This document shows positions 44,928 to 52,380 of a stretch of DNA of 57,964 nt, piece after piece. The notes under the pieces were generated by a model. It was not told the DNA's origin. It saw only the letters and a program-made list of their open reading frames with translations, and searched no databases. Source of the DNA: Kocuria sp. p3-SID1428 (GTDB lineage: Bacteria; Actinomycetota; Actinomycetes; Actinomycetales; Micrococcaceae); contig NZ_JALXVH010000011.1 in the NCBI RefSeq assembly GCF_025149945.1, positions 1-57,964 on the forward strand. The letters run 5' to 3'. Position numbers and translations under genes: made by a program. Each line of letters starts with the position of its first letter. Position 1 is the stretch's first letter.

Positions 44928-46153
44928 GCCGGACCCCCGCGACCGGTGCCTTCCAGTCGCTGCACGAGCCCAACTACCGCCGCTGGTATGTGGGATCGCT
45001 GCTGTCCAACACCGGCACGTGGATGCAGCGCACCGCTCAGTCCTGGCTCGTGTTCGACGGGCTGACGGATCATGATGCGCGGGCCATGGGCCTGGTGCTC
45101 GCCCTGCAGTTCCTGCCTCAGCTGCTGATCTCGCCCTGGGCGGGCGTGGTGGCCGACCGCTCCGACAGCCGTCGGCTCCTGCTGATCACCCAGTCGGCGA
45201 TGGGAGCCCTCGCCCTGGGCCTGGGAGGCCTCGTGCTCCTCGGCGCGGTGAGCCTGGGGTGGGTGATGGCCTTCGCGCTGGCCCTGGGCGTCACCACGAC
45301 CTTCGGGGCCCCGGTGCGCCACACCTTCGTGGCCAGCCTGGTCGGGGATCAGAACCTGTCCAATGCCGTGGCGCTGAATTCGACGGCCTTCAACGCGGCG
45401 CGTCTGCTCGGCCCGGCAGCTGCCGGCGTGCTGATCGCGCAGGCGGGCACCGGCTGGGTCTTCGTCCTCAACAGCCTGACCTTCGCCGTGATGATCACCG
45501 CCATCCTGCGGATGGATCAGCACCGGCTGATCCCTCGTCAGCGTGCGGGGAAGGCGCACGGCCAGATCCGGGAGGGCTTCCGCTACGTGAGGCAGCGCCC
45601 GGATCTGATGGCGGTGCTGCTCACCGTCTTCCTGCTGGGCACGTTCGGGCTGAACTTCGCGATCTTCCTGGCGGCCATGACGGGCACGGCCTTCGGGCTG
45701 GGCTCGCAGGCCTTCGGGGTCATGAGCTCCGTGCTCGCCGTGGGCACCCTGGCGGGGGCGCTGCTGTCGGCCCGCCGCCCCCGCGCGAGGCTCAGGACGC
45801 TCTATGCCGGTTCGGCCATGTTCGCGCTCAGCGCGCTGCTGGCCGCGCTGGCGCCCGCGCCCCTGAGCTTCGGGCTGTGCCTGATCCCCCTGGGCATGGC
45901 CTCGCTGACCATGACGACGACCGCCAGCGCCTATGTCCAGACGAGCACGGACCCGCGCTTCCGCGGCCGCGTCATGAGCCTCTACTCGGCGATCCTCATG
46001 GGAGGGACGCCGATCGGGGCGCCGCTGATCGGCTGGGTCATCGACGCCTTCGGTCCGCGCTGGGGCCTGGGCGCGGCCGTGCTGGCCGGTGCGGCCGGCG
46101 CCTGCGTGGGCTTGGCCCACCGGCAGCGGCTGCGCGCACAGCGCAGCCGCTGA
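44924..46153 (+). CDS. MFS transporter, EntS/MFS_3 type
   Basis: A 409-residue major-facilitator exporter with 11-12 predicted helices. The N-terminal NYRRWYVGSLLSNTGTWMQR and the A-motif-like GVVADRSDSRRLL match the MFS_3 (enterobactin exporter-like) group. The R-rich loop after helix 6 and FRGRVMSLYSAILMGGTPIGAPLIGW in the C-terminal half support it. It is translationally coupled to the DUF3027 gene (GTGA overlap). The substrate is unknown. It converges on serC with 7 bp between the stop codons. Confidence 0.92.
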   Translation: MSRTPATGAFQSLHEPNYRRWYVGSLLSNTGTWMQRTAQSWLVFDGLTDHDARAMGLVLALQFLPQLLISPWAGVVADRSDSRRLLLITQSAMGALALGLGGLVLLGAVSLGWVMAFALALGVTTTFGAPVRHTFVASLVGDQNLSNAVALNSTAFNAARLLGPAAAGVLIAQAGTGWVFVLNSLTFAVMITAILRMDQHRLIPRQRAGKAHGQIREGFRYVRQRPDLMAVLLTVFLLGTFGLNFAIFLAAMTGTAFGLGSQAFGVMSSVLAVGTLAGALLSARRPRARLRTLYAGSAMFALSALLAALAPAPLSFGLCLIPLGMASLTMTTTASAYVQTSTDPRFRGRVMSLYSAILMGGTPIGAPLIGWVIDAFGPRWGLGAAVLAGAAGACVGLAHRQRLRAQRSR

Positions 46154-46160
46154 GCGGGCC

Positions 46161-47297
46161 TCAGAGCTGCTCGATCAGCACATCCAGGCAGGCCAGCAGC
46201 TTCTGGACGTCCGAGGGCTCGACCGCGGCGAAGGTCGCGATCCGCAGCTGATTGCGCCCCAGCTTCCGGTAGGGCTCCACATCCACCACGCCGTGGGCGC
46301 GCAGAGCCGAGCTGAGCACCGAGGCGTCGATGCTGTCGTCGAAGTCCACGGTCACGACCACGGGGGAGCGGTCCTCGGCCGCGGCCGCGAAGGGCGAGGC
46401 GTGCGGGTGAGCCTCGGCCCAGTCGTAGATCAGCCCGGAGCTGTGCGCCGTGCGGCCGGCCGCCCAGTCCATTCCGCCCTGGTCATTGAGCCAGCGGACC
46501 TGCTCGTCGAGCATCACGAGCGTGGCCAGGGCCGGGGTGTTGAAGGTCTGGTCCTTGCGCGAGTTCTCCAGCGCCGTCGCCAGGGACAGGAAGGCCGGGA
46601 TCCAGCGTCCGGAGGCGGCCACCGACCCGATGCGCTCGATCGCCGCCGGGGAGAACGCGCCGAACCACAGGCCGCCGTCGGAGGCGAAGTTCTTCTGCGG
46701 GGAGAAGTAGTAGACGTCCGTCTCGGACAGCTCCACGGCCATGCCTCCGGCGGCCGAGGTCGCATCCACCACGACCAGCGGATCCGCCGCGCTGCGTGCC
46801 GGAGCCAGGCCGTCGGGGCGCACGACGGGGGCGGCCACGCCGGTGGAGGTCTCGTTCTGCGGCCAGGCGTAGACGTCGATCCCGTCCTCGAGCTGCACGG
46901 CCGTGCGTGTGCCGGGCTCGGCCCGGCGGATGGACGACGGCGCCAGGAACGGCGCTGCGTCGGTGACCTCGGCGAACTTGGCGCCGAACTCGCCGAAGGC
47001 CGCGTGCTGGGCGCGCTCGCGCACCAGGCCCAGGGCCGCGGCGTCCCAGAAGGCGGAGGCGCCGCCCATGCCCAGCAGGATCTCGTAGCCCTGCGGGGCG
47101 CGCAGGAACTCGCCCAGTCCCTCGCGCAGGCCGCCCACGAGGCCGCGCACCGGGGCCTGTCGGTGGGAGGTGCCCATGAGCCTGCGGTGAGCGCGCGCGA
47201 CCGCGCCCATCTGCTCCTCGCGGACCTTGGAGGGGCCTGCGCCGAAGCGCCCGTCGACGGGCAGCAGGCTGTCGGGGATCGTGAGGCGGTCGGTCAC
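46161..47297 (-). CDS. serC: phosphoserine aminotransferase
   Basis: A 378-residue PLP-dependent class V aminotransferase that converts 3-phosphohydroxypyruvate to phosphoserine in serine synthesis. The N-terminal DGRFGAGPSKVREEQM and GTSHRQ are SerC signatures of the actinobacterial type. The PLP-binding Lys lies in YYFSPQKNFASDGGLW, and VVDATSAAGG carries the PLP-contacting Asp. The start is GTG at 47297 with AGGAG 8 nt upstream. It is divergent from the DtxR-type regulator across 187 bp. Confidence 0.94.
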   Translation of the reverse strand: MTDRLTIPDSLLPVDGRFGAGPSKVREEQMGAVARAHRRLMGTSHRQAPVRGLVGGLREGLGEFLRAPQGYEILLGMGGASAFWDAAALGLVRERAQHAAFGEFGAKFAEVTDAAPFLAPSSIRRAEPGTRTAVQLEDGIDVYAWPQNETSTGVAAPVVRPDGLAPARSAADPLVVVDATSAAGGMAVELSETDVYYFSPQKNFASDGGLWFGAFSPAAIERIGSVAASGRWIPAFLSLATALENSRKDQTFNTPALATLVMLDEQVRWLNDQGGMDWAAGRTAHSSGLIYDWAEAHPHASPFAAAAEDRSPVVVTVDFDDSIDASVLSSALRAHGVVDVEPYRKLGRNQLRIATFAAVEPSDVQKLLACLDVLIEQL

Positions 47298-47484
47298 GGG
47301 CGGTGCTCCTGGGGCGTCGGTTCGGCGGAGGCCCGGCAGGATCCTCCGCCCGGCCATTGTGCCGCACCTGCCCGTGCAGTGTCCGTGGATCTGCGTAGAC
47401 TCCCGGAAGAACGGGCACGCCCCGCCCCGCTGCGGAAAATGGGGTGCCCAGAAGTCTGCTCGCCCCCTGATCAGGAGCTGTTCC

Positions 47485-48228
47485 ATGACCGAACTGATCG
47501 ACACCACGGAGATGTACCTGCGCACGGTCCTCGAGCTCGAGGAGGAGGGGATCCCTCCCATGCGCGCACGCATCGTGGAGCGCCTCGATCATTCCGGGCC
47601 CACCGTCTCCCAGACCGTGTCGCGCATGGAGCGCGACGGCCTGCTGACCGTGCAGCCGGATCGTCGGCTGGCCCTCACGGAGTCCGGGCGGGAGACCGCC
47701 GTCAAGGTGATGCGCAAGCACCGCCTCGCGGAGCGCCTGCTCGCGGATGTCATCGGGCTGGACCTCTCCGTCGTCCATGACGAGGCCTGCCGCTGGGAGC
47801 ACGTCATGAGCGAGGCTGTGGAGGAGCGCCTGGTCGATCTGCTGCACAACCCGCAGATCTCGCCGTACGGCATGCCGATCCCGGGCCTGGCGGGCCTGGG
47901 CGCGGACTCGGAGGAAGCCGCCCACGCGGCGCTGCTGCAGCCGCTGCAGTCCCTGCCCGGCACCGACCAGATCCTGGCGGAGGCCGCTGCCGGTGAGCTC
48001 GGCGGGCGCTTCGTGCTCGTGGGCATCCCGGAGGTCGTGCAGACCCACCCGGAGGTGCTGACTCTGCTGGGCCGCTGCGGCCTGCTGGCCGGTGGGGTCT
48101 TCGCCGCCCGCAGGGAGGACAGCGGAGAGGTCGTCGTGCGGGCGCTGGAGCCGGCCAAGGGCGTCGAGGCCGAGGACATCCGGATCCCGGAGTCCTCCGC
48201 CCACTCGATCGTCGTGCGGCAGGGGTGA
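47485..48228 (+). CDS. DtxR/IdeR-type metal-dependent repressor
   Basis: A 247-residue regulator with the DtxR layout: helix-turn-helix, dimer/metal domain and C-terminal FeoA/SH3-like domain (about 165-245). In DtxR numbering, every metal ligand I can check is in register: Met10, His79, Glu83, His98, Cys102, Glu105 and His106. Cys102 favours iron (DtxR/IdeR) over the manganese regulators of the MntR type. The recognition helix reads SGPTVSQTVSRMERDG. AGGAG lies 7 nt before the ATG. A TAGACT at 47396-47401 may be its -10. It would repress iron-uptake genes when Fe2+ is sufficient. Confidence 0.94.
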   Translation: MTELIDTTEMYLRTVLELEEEGIPPMRARIVERLDHSGPTVSQTVSRMERDGLLTVQPDRRLALTESGRETAVKVMRKHRLAERLLADVIGLDLSVVHDEACRWEHVMSEAVEERLVDLLHNPQISPYGMPIPGLAGLGADSEEAAHAALLQPLQSLPGTDQILAEAAAGELGGRFVLVGIPEVVQTHPEVLTLLGRCGLLAGGVFAARREDSGEVVVRALEPAKGVEAEDIRIPESSAHSIVVRQG

Positions 48229-48255
48229 GCTCCGCGCACCTGTAGCGCTGGTGAA

Positions 48256-48288
48256 GGCGCCGTCGGCGATGAGTTCGCCGACGGCGCC
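48256..48288 (+). terminator. terminator of DtxR-type gene
   Basis: A 14-bp perfect stem (GGCGCCGTCGGCGA and its complement) with the loop TGAGT, beginning 28 bp after the stop codon. Confidence 0.85.
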
Positions 48289-48540
48289 CACGTCTGTGCG
48301 GACGCCGGTTCGGTGCCGGTTCTGAGCCTCTGCGCGCTCGCGGCTCCACAGGCGACGCCGGCTGCGGATCATGTCCCGAGGGAGGACCGATCTGCGGGCT
48401 CAAGGACTCAGCGAGTCTCAATCGGGTGATCTCCGGGTGGGCGGAGCCGGGACGAGGCATAGCGTGCGCGGGCATCGCCGTCGTCGATGCCGACCGCCGC
48501 TGGGGCGGCCGCCGCTCGCTGTGCCGTGAGAGGTCCCGTC
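48289..48540 (+). other. non-coding leader upstream of NlpC/P60 gene
   Basis: This is the rest of the 312-bp gap after the DtxR gene. No gene is seen. GGGAGGACCGA and TCGGGTGATC faintly recall a c-di-AMP (ydaO) riboswitch, which often precedes cell-wall hydrolase genes in actinobacteria. The conserved 3' AGCTAAC...GTAGGCG element is absent, so no riboswitch is called. Confidence 0.4.
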
Positions 48541-49626
48541 ATGACCGCTGTCGCCCACCGAACCGCCGTTCCGACTGTGGAGTCCTGGGCCTTCGACGCC
48601 CGGGACCTCGAAGGCCTGCGCAGCGCTGCGCCTGTGCCGCGCGGTGCCGTGCGCCAAGAACCCGTCCTTTCGACCCGGCGTCCGGGTCCCGCGCCCGGCT
48701 GCGGGAACGCGCTGCTCGTCGGCGACCGCCCGCGCGCCGATCGCACTGCCGTCCCGCTGGTGGGTGCTGCGGGGCTCGGGCTCCTGGGCGCGGCGCTGCT
48801 GAGCGCGGCACCGGCGCAGGCGGCCGCGATCGAATTCCCCTCCTGGGTCGCCGTCACCGGTACAGTCCCCGAGGACTCCGGGCTGGATCGGGCCGCCGCC
48901 GAGGCCAACGACTGGACCTTCTCCTGGTCCACGGACGCCGACGGCGTGGTGACCTTCGCCTACGCAGACGGCAGCCGCTCCACCTCGCTGGATCCCACGG
49001 CCCGCCACGCGGCCCCGCAGAGGGCCGAAGACCTGAGCGCCGGCGATCAGCTGGGCGTCCAGAGCCTCCAGAGCCCCCTGTGGGAGGCGGACCCGGCCCA
49101 GCCTGCGCTCGACCCCGGGCTCGACGACCTGGTCTCCGCGGCCACCGCCCCCTTCGAATCCGCCCCGGGCGTGCCAGACCCGTCCGACGCGGCGCAGATC
49201 GCTGCCGCGCAGAGCTCCTCAGCTCCTGCCGGTCAGCCGCCGACTGCTGAGCAGGCGACGGCCGCCTCCGCCGGGACCGGTGCCGGGATCGCGGATGAGG
49301 ACATCCTGGCCACCGCCCGGCTCGGGCTCGGAGGGCAGTACGTGTGGGGCGGCACCGAGTTCAAGGCCTGGGACTGCTCCGCATTCGTGCAGTGGGTCTA
49401 TGCCCAGCACGGAGTCGAGCTCCCCCGGGTCACGTGGGAGCAGTTCGCGGCCGCCGAGCCCACAGCCGATCCGCGCCCGGGGGACCTCGTCTCGCAGAAC
49501 GACGGTTCGCACGTGGGGATCTACCTGGGCGGGGATCGGATGATCTCGGCGCTGAACCCCCAGCAGGGAACCCTCGAGCACTCGGTGCACGACATGGCGC
49601 TGGACGGTTTCTACACGGTGCGCTGA
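48541..49626 (+). CDS. secreted NlpC/P60 cell-wall endopeptidase
   Basis: A 361-residue exported peptidoglycan hydrolase. A long N-region of about 70 residues precedes the signal-like hydrophobic segment (AVPLVGAAGLGLLGAALLSAAPAQAAA, near 75-101), with cleavage likely after AQA. A middle region of about 150 residues is acidic and Pro/Ala-rich. The C-terminal NlpC/P60 domain (about 255-361) has the catalytic Cys in WDCSAFVQWVY and His in GSHVGIYLGGDRMI, with RPGDLV between. It cleaves stem peptides and may aid cell separation. AGAGG lies 7 nt before the ATG. Confidence 0.9.
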   Translation: MTAVAHRTAVPTVESWAFDARDLEGLRSAAPVPRGAVRQEPVLSTRRPGPAPGCGNALLVGDRPRADRTAVPLVGAAGLGLLGAALLSAAPAQAAAIEFPSWVAVTGTVPEDSGLDRAAAEANDWTFSWSTDADGVVTFAYADGSRSTSLDPTARHAAPQRAEDLSAGDQLGVQSLQSPLWEADPAQPALDPGLDDLVSAATAPFESAPGVPDPSDAAQIAAAQSSSAPAGQPPTAEQATAASAGTGAGIADEDILATARLGLGGQYVWGGTEFKAWDCSAFVQWVYAQHGVELPRVTWEQFAAAEPTADPRPGDLVSQNDGSHVGIYLGGDRMISALNPQQGTLEHSVHDMALDGFYTVR

Positions 49627-49660
49627 GGACCTCGGCCGCCGCTCACCGCGGCGCCGCGGA

Positions 49661-49666
49661 TAGGCT
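49661..49666 (+). promoter_or_regulatory. leaderless-type -10 element
   Basis: TAGGCT ends 6 nt before the ATG at 49673. The GGAGG between them lies too close to the start to act as a normal ribosome-binding site. Confidence 0.5.
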
Positions 49667-49672
49667 GGAGGC

Positions 49673-50002
49673 ATGGCAGAGCACCCTCGAGGACAGCAGC
49701 GCCCCCCGGCGGACTACAGCGCGGCAGCACGCACCGGCAGCGACCAGGAGTACACCTACCTGGCCGTGGGCATGGTGGCCGGAGCGATCCCCGGAGTCAT
49801 CGCTGGGCTGCTGGTGTCGCTGGCGCTCGGGCACGCGGCTATGTGGGTCTCGGTCATCGGCGGCGCAGGGATCGTCATCGGGCTCGTGGCGGCCAGCATC
49901 CTGTGGCGCAGGCGCCGGGCGCGTCTGCAGCAAGACCAGGACCGCCAGCAGGATGAAGAGCGCTCAGCTCAGGGGCAGGGGCAGCAGCCGCCGAGCAGGT
50001 GA
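49673..50002 (+). CDS. small two-helix membrane protein of unknown function
   Basis: A 109-residue protein. A polar N-terminus of about 27 residues is followed by two membrane helices (about 28-52 and 55-78, the second starting MWVSVIGGAGIVIGLVAAS). The tail is basic then Gln-rich (RRRRARLQQDQDRQQDEE). I do not recognise a family. It lies alone between the NlpC/P60 gene and the convergent HD/Nudix gene. A leaderless-type promoter supports the start. Confidence 0.7.
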   Translation: MAEHPRGQQRPPADYSAAARTGSDQEYTYLAVGMVAGAIPGVIAGLLVSLALGHAAMWVSVIGGAGIVIGLVAASILWRRRRARLQQDQDRQQDEERSAQGQGQQPPSR

Positions 50003-50023
50003 GCGATGCCCGGGGGCGAAGCC

Positions 50024-51382
50024 TCAGCGCTGGCCGGCGCTGAAGAACCGACGATCCCGGCGGCGCAGCAGTGGGATGACCTGCCGGCGCACCAGCGGGG
50101 CAAGGGCGGCCTCGGCCTCGGCGACCGCCTCCGGGCGCAGATCCAGCGGGCGCAGCTCCTCGATCTCCGCCTGAGGCAGGAGCTGCTGCGCCTGCTCGTC
50201 CAGATCGATGGTGAAGACGGTCGAGGAGATCCAGGTGTCGGCCTCGTTGGCCGCCGGCGAGTGGAAGCGGCCCAGCAGCTGCAGGTCCTCCTGGCTGATG
50301 ACGGCTCCGACCTCCTCTGCGACTTCGCGCTGGGCGGCCCGCTCGGCGGTCTCGCCGGGCTCGAGCTTGCCGCCGACCAGCATGAACTTCTGCGTGCCGC
50401 GCTTGCGCACGGTCAGCAGACGGCCCTCGTGCAGGAAGCACACGCCCACGATCGTGAGCAGGTCCACGCCCCCCGGCGGCTGGACCTCCTGCAGGGACTC
50501 GAAGCGCAGGTCATCGATCTCCACCGAGAGGTTCTGCGCGGCCTGCCCCGCCCACAGCTGCTGCGCCTTCTGCGTGCCGTAGAGCCGGCTCCCGGCCAGC
50601 TGCTCCAGGATCTGCAGCCGCCCGCGCATGAAGTCCGGGCGCGGCACCGAGGCGTACTCCTGGGACACCCTGCGGACGTAGTCGGCGTACTCGGCCGGGG
50701 AGCCGCCCAGCACCGCCAGGTCGGCATCGCTCAGCAGCTGCCCGGCGGCGTCGTCGTCTGCGGGGCGATGCGAGGCAGTGAGGCGCACCAGGCGCGCGAC
50801 CTCGGCGACCTCCACGGCCTCGAAGCCGGCCTCCGGCAGCAGCCGCTCGGCCAGCTCGGCGGAGGCCTCCTCATCGGCTCCTGGGCGGCCGTCGTAGACG
50901 GCGTCGTGGAACCACGCGGCCAGCACGACGGACCGCGGAGGGGCATCCTCGGTGAGCAGGTCCAGGGCGCGCAGCACGGCCAGCAGGTGCGTGCGGTCGT
51001 GGTAGCGCCGGTGCGGCTGGCCCCAGCGCTCCAGCAGGTCGGTGCGCAGACGGCGCAGCTCGGGATCGATCCCGAGGGCGCTGTCCCAGCGCGAGCGCAG
51101 CGCGTATTCGGCGCGCTCGCTGCGTCGAGCGGCGGGGATCCGCAGCCCGGACTGGACCAGTCGCCGGGCCAGCTCCTTGCCATCGACCTCGACCGCGCCT
51201 TCGGCCACGGCCCTGTCGTAGTGGGCCACCGCCACATCGTAGTGATCGCCGTCGAAGGCGCGCGGGCTCACCCCGATCCGCTGGGCCATCTCGTGCAGCT
51301 CCTCCAAGGAGGTGTCGGAGACCATGTGCGAGAAGACGGTGCCGTGGGCAGGCCAGCGCGCGGGATCGATGTAGACAGCCAT
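50024..51382 (-). CDS. DUF4031-HD-Nudix triple-domain protein
   Basis: A 452-residue cytosolic fusion. Residues 1-85 are DUF4031 (AVYIDPARWPAHGTVFSHM, FDGDHYD). Residues 105-280 are an HD-superfamily phosphohydrolase of the COG4339 type, with candidate ligands His128 and His132 (RYHDRTHLL) and His159-Asp160 (AWFHDAVYDG) plus SDADLAVLG. Residues 305-450 are a Nudix hydrolase with a complete Nudix box at 338-359 (GKLEPGE...REVAEEVG). It probably hydrolyses nucleotide-like phosphates or pyrophosphates, but the substrate is unknown. TAGATT lies 7 nt before the ATG at 51382, indicating a leaderless start. An in-frame TTG 9 nt upstream is less likely. Confidence 0.88.
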   Translation of the reverse strand: MAVYIDPARWPAHGTVFSHMVSDTSLEELHEMAQRIGVSPRAFDGDHYDVAVAHYDRAVAEGAVEVDGKELARRLVQSGLRIPAARRSERAEYALRSRWDSALGIDPELRRLRTDLLERWGQPHRRYHDRTHLLAVLRALDLLTEDAPPRSVVLAAWFHDAVYDGRPGADEEASAELAERLLPEAGFEAVEVAEVARLVRLTASHRPADDDAAGQLLSDADLAVLGGSPAEYADYVRRVSQEYASVPRPDFMRGRLQILEQLAGSRLYGTQKAQQLWAGQAAQNLSVEIDDLRFESLQEVQPPGGVDLLTIVGVCFLHEGRLLTVRKRGTQKFMLVGGKLEPGETAERAAQREVAEEVGAVISQEDLQLLGRFHSPAANEADTWISSTVFTIDLDEQAQQLLPQAEIEELRPLDLRPEAVAEAEAALAPLVRRQVIPLLRRRDRRFFSAGQR

Positions 51383-51389
51383 GCCCGCC

Positions 51390-51395
51390 AATCTA
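51390..51395 (-). promoter_or_regulatory. leaderless-type -10 element
   Basis: TAGATT on the minus strand, 7 nt before the ATG of the DUF4031-HD-Nudix gene. No Shine-Dalgarno is present. Confidence 0.5.
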
Positions 51396-51440
51396 TCGCC
51401 CGTGCCCGAGTGCGCCGGGCACTCTCCGGGGGTCCCGCTG

Positions 51441-51470
51441 TTCGGGGCGGGGGGCTGTGGGCCCTATGAT
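51441..51470 (+). promoter_or_regulatory. promoter of tRNA-Arg
   Basis: TTCGGG, an 18-nt spacer and TATGAT ending 10 bp before the mature tRNA 5' end. Confidence 0.6.
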
Positions 51471-51480
51471 GGTCGCCGTC

Positions 51481-51553
51481 GCCCCCGTAGCTCAGGGGAT
51501 AGAGCACGGCTCTCCTAAAGCCGGTGTCGCGCGTTCGAATCGCGCCGGGGGCA
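51481..51553 (+). tRNA. tRNA-Arg (anticodon CCT)
   Basis: The cloverleaf is acceptor GCCCCCG/CGGGGGC, D-stem GCTC/GAGC, anticodon stem CGGCT/AGCCG around CTCCTAA with CCT at 51514-51516, variable loop GTGTC, T-arm GCGCG-TTCGAAT-CGCGC and discriminator A. All stems pair fully. CCA is not encoded. It reads AGG codons. Confidence 0.97.
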
Positions 51554-51594
51554 CCCTTCTGACTTCTTCGGCGCGCGCGCCCAGCAGTGCAGGC

Positions 51595-52299
51595 TCAGGC
51601 CTGCTGGTCCTGCCGACCGCGTTCGGCCATCTCTCCGGCGATCCGGCGCACCGAGCGCAGCATGGCCCACACCAGCAGTGCGATCATGCCCAGCAGCAGC
51701 GCCGCACGCAGGTTCATCAGCAGCGAGGCCATGGCCACCAGGACCTCGTCCTGCGGTTCGGCCACGGCGCGATCCAGCACCGAGCTGCCGAGCAGGTAGA
51801 CGATCGCGAACACTGCCACCACGCCGAGTCCGACCCAGCGGAAGAGCGCCGAGCCCTTGGACTGCACCAGCACGAACGCCGCCCAGCCCAGGGCCATGCC
51901 CAGCGGGGCGATCAGCGCCGTGGTGTGATGGATCGAGCGATAGGCCTCGGCGGCGTCGCGGTCCATGGCCTCCGTGAAGCCTCGGAACCACTCGGCGTCG
52001 AAGCCCAGCAGGCGCAGCTCGGGGACGCCGTGCCCGTCGACCATGGCCGAGGCGAAGCCCGGCAGGATCACCAGGTTCACATAGGCCAGGAACAGCACCG
52101 CGATCGTCATGGCCACACCCACGATCAGCATGGGGCTCGACGGGGAGCTCTCCGGCTCCGGGCGCAGCTGCTCGCGGCGCGGATCCGCGGCCGGGCGCCC
52201 GGCCGCGGATCCGGTCGGGCCGGCGGCTGCGTGGCTCGTCGGAGCCTCCGCGGCGCTGTCGCCGTGCTTCCTGATCTTCTGCGCCCGCGAGAGTCCCAT
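51595..52299 (-). CDS. four-helix membrane protein of unknown function
   Basis: A 234-residue integral membrane protein. A polar N-terminus of about 55 residues is followed by helices near 57-80 (MLIVGVAMTIAVLFLAYVNLVI), 125-147, 152-170 and 188-214. A soluble loop of about 45 residues between helices 1 and 2 contains GFDAEWFRGFTEAMDRDAAEAYRS and HH. I do not recognise the family. It converges on tRNA-Arg and is divergent from pcrA (81 bp). The ATG is preceded by TAATCT at 6 nt, a leaderless-type start. Confidence 0.75.
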   Translation of the reverse strand: MGLSRAQKIRKHGDSAAEAPTSHAAAGPTGSAAGRPAADPRREQLRPEPESSPSSPMLIVGVAMTIAVLFLAYVNLVILPGFASAMVDGHGVPELRLLGFDAEWFRGFTEAMDRDAAEAYRSIHHTTALIAPLGMALGWAAFVLVQSKGSALFRWVGLGVVAVFAIVYLLGSSVLDRAVAEPQDEVLVAMASLLMNLRAALLLGMIALLVWAMLRSVRRIAGEMAERGRQDQQA

Positions 52300-52305
52300 G
52301 CCTGC

Positions 52306-52311
52306 AGATTA
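52306..52311 (-). promoter_or_regulatory. leaderless-type -10 element
   Basis: TAATCT on the minus strand ends 6 nt before the ATG of the four-helix membrane protein. It overlaps GATAAT, another possible -10. Confidence 0.5.
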
Positions 52312-52364
52312 TCGGCCCTGCGTCATGGGAGCACGGCGCCCGCTGTGCTGTCCGGCGGCTCTCC

Positions 52365-52370
52365 TAGACT
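52365..52370 (+). promoter_or_regulatory. -10 element of pcrA
   Basis: TAGACT ends 10 nt before the pcrA ATG, so the transcript would have almost no leader. Confidence 0.5.
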
Positions 52371-52380
52371 CGAGCCCATC

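Noticed and set aside
48289..48540. c-di-AMP (ydaO) riboswitch before the NlpC/P60 gene
   Set aside because: Two short segments look similar, but the conserved 3' core (AGCTAAC...GTAGGCG) is missing and no closing P1 helix is evident.
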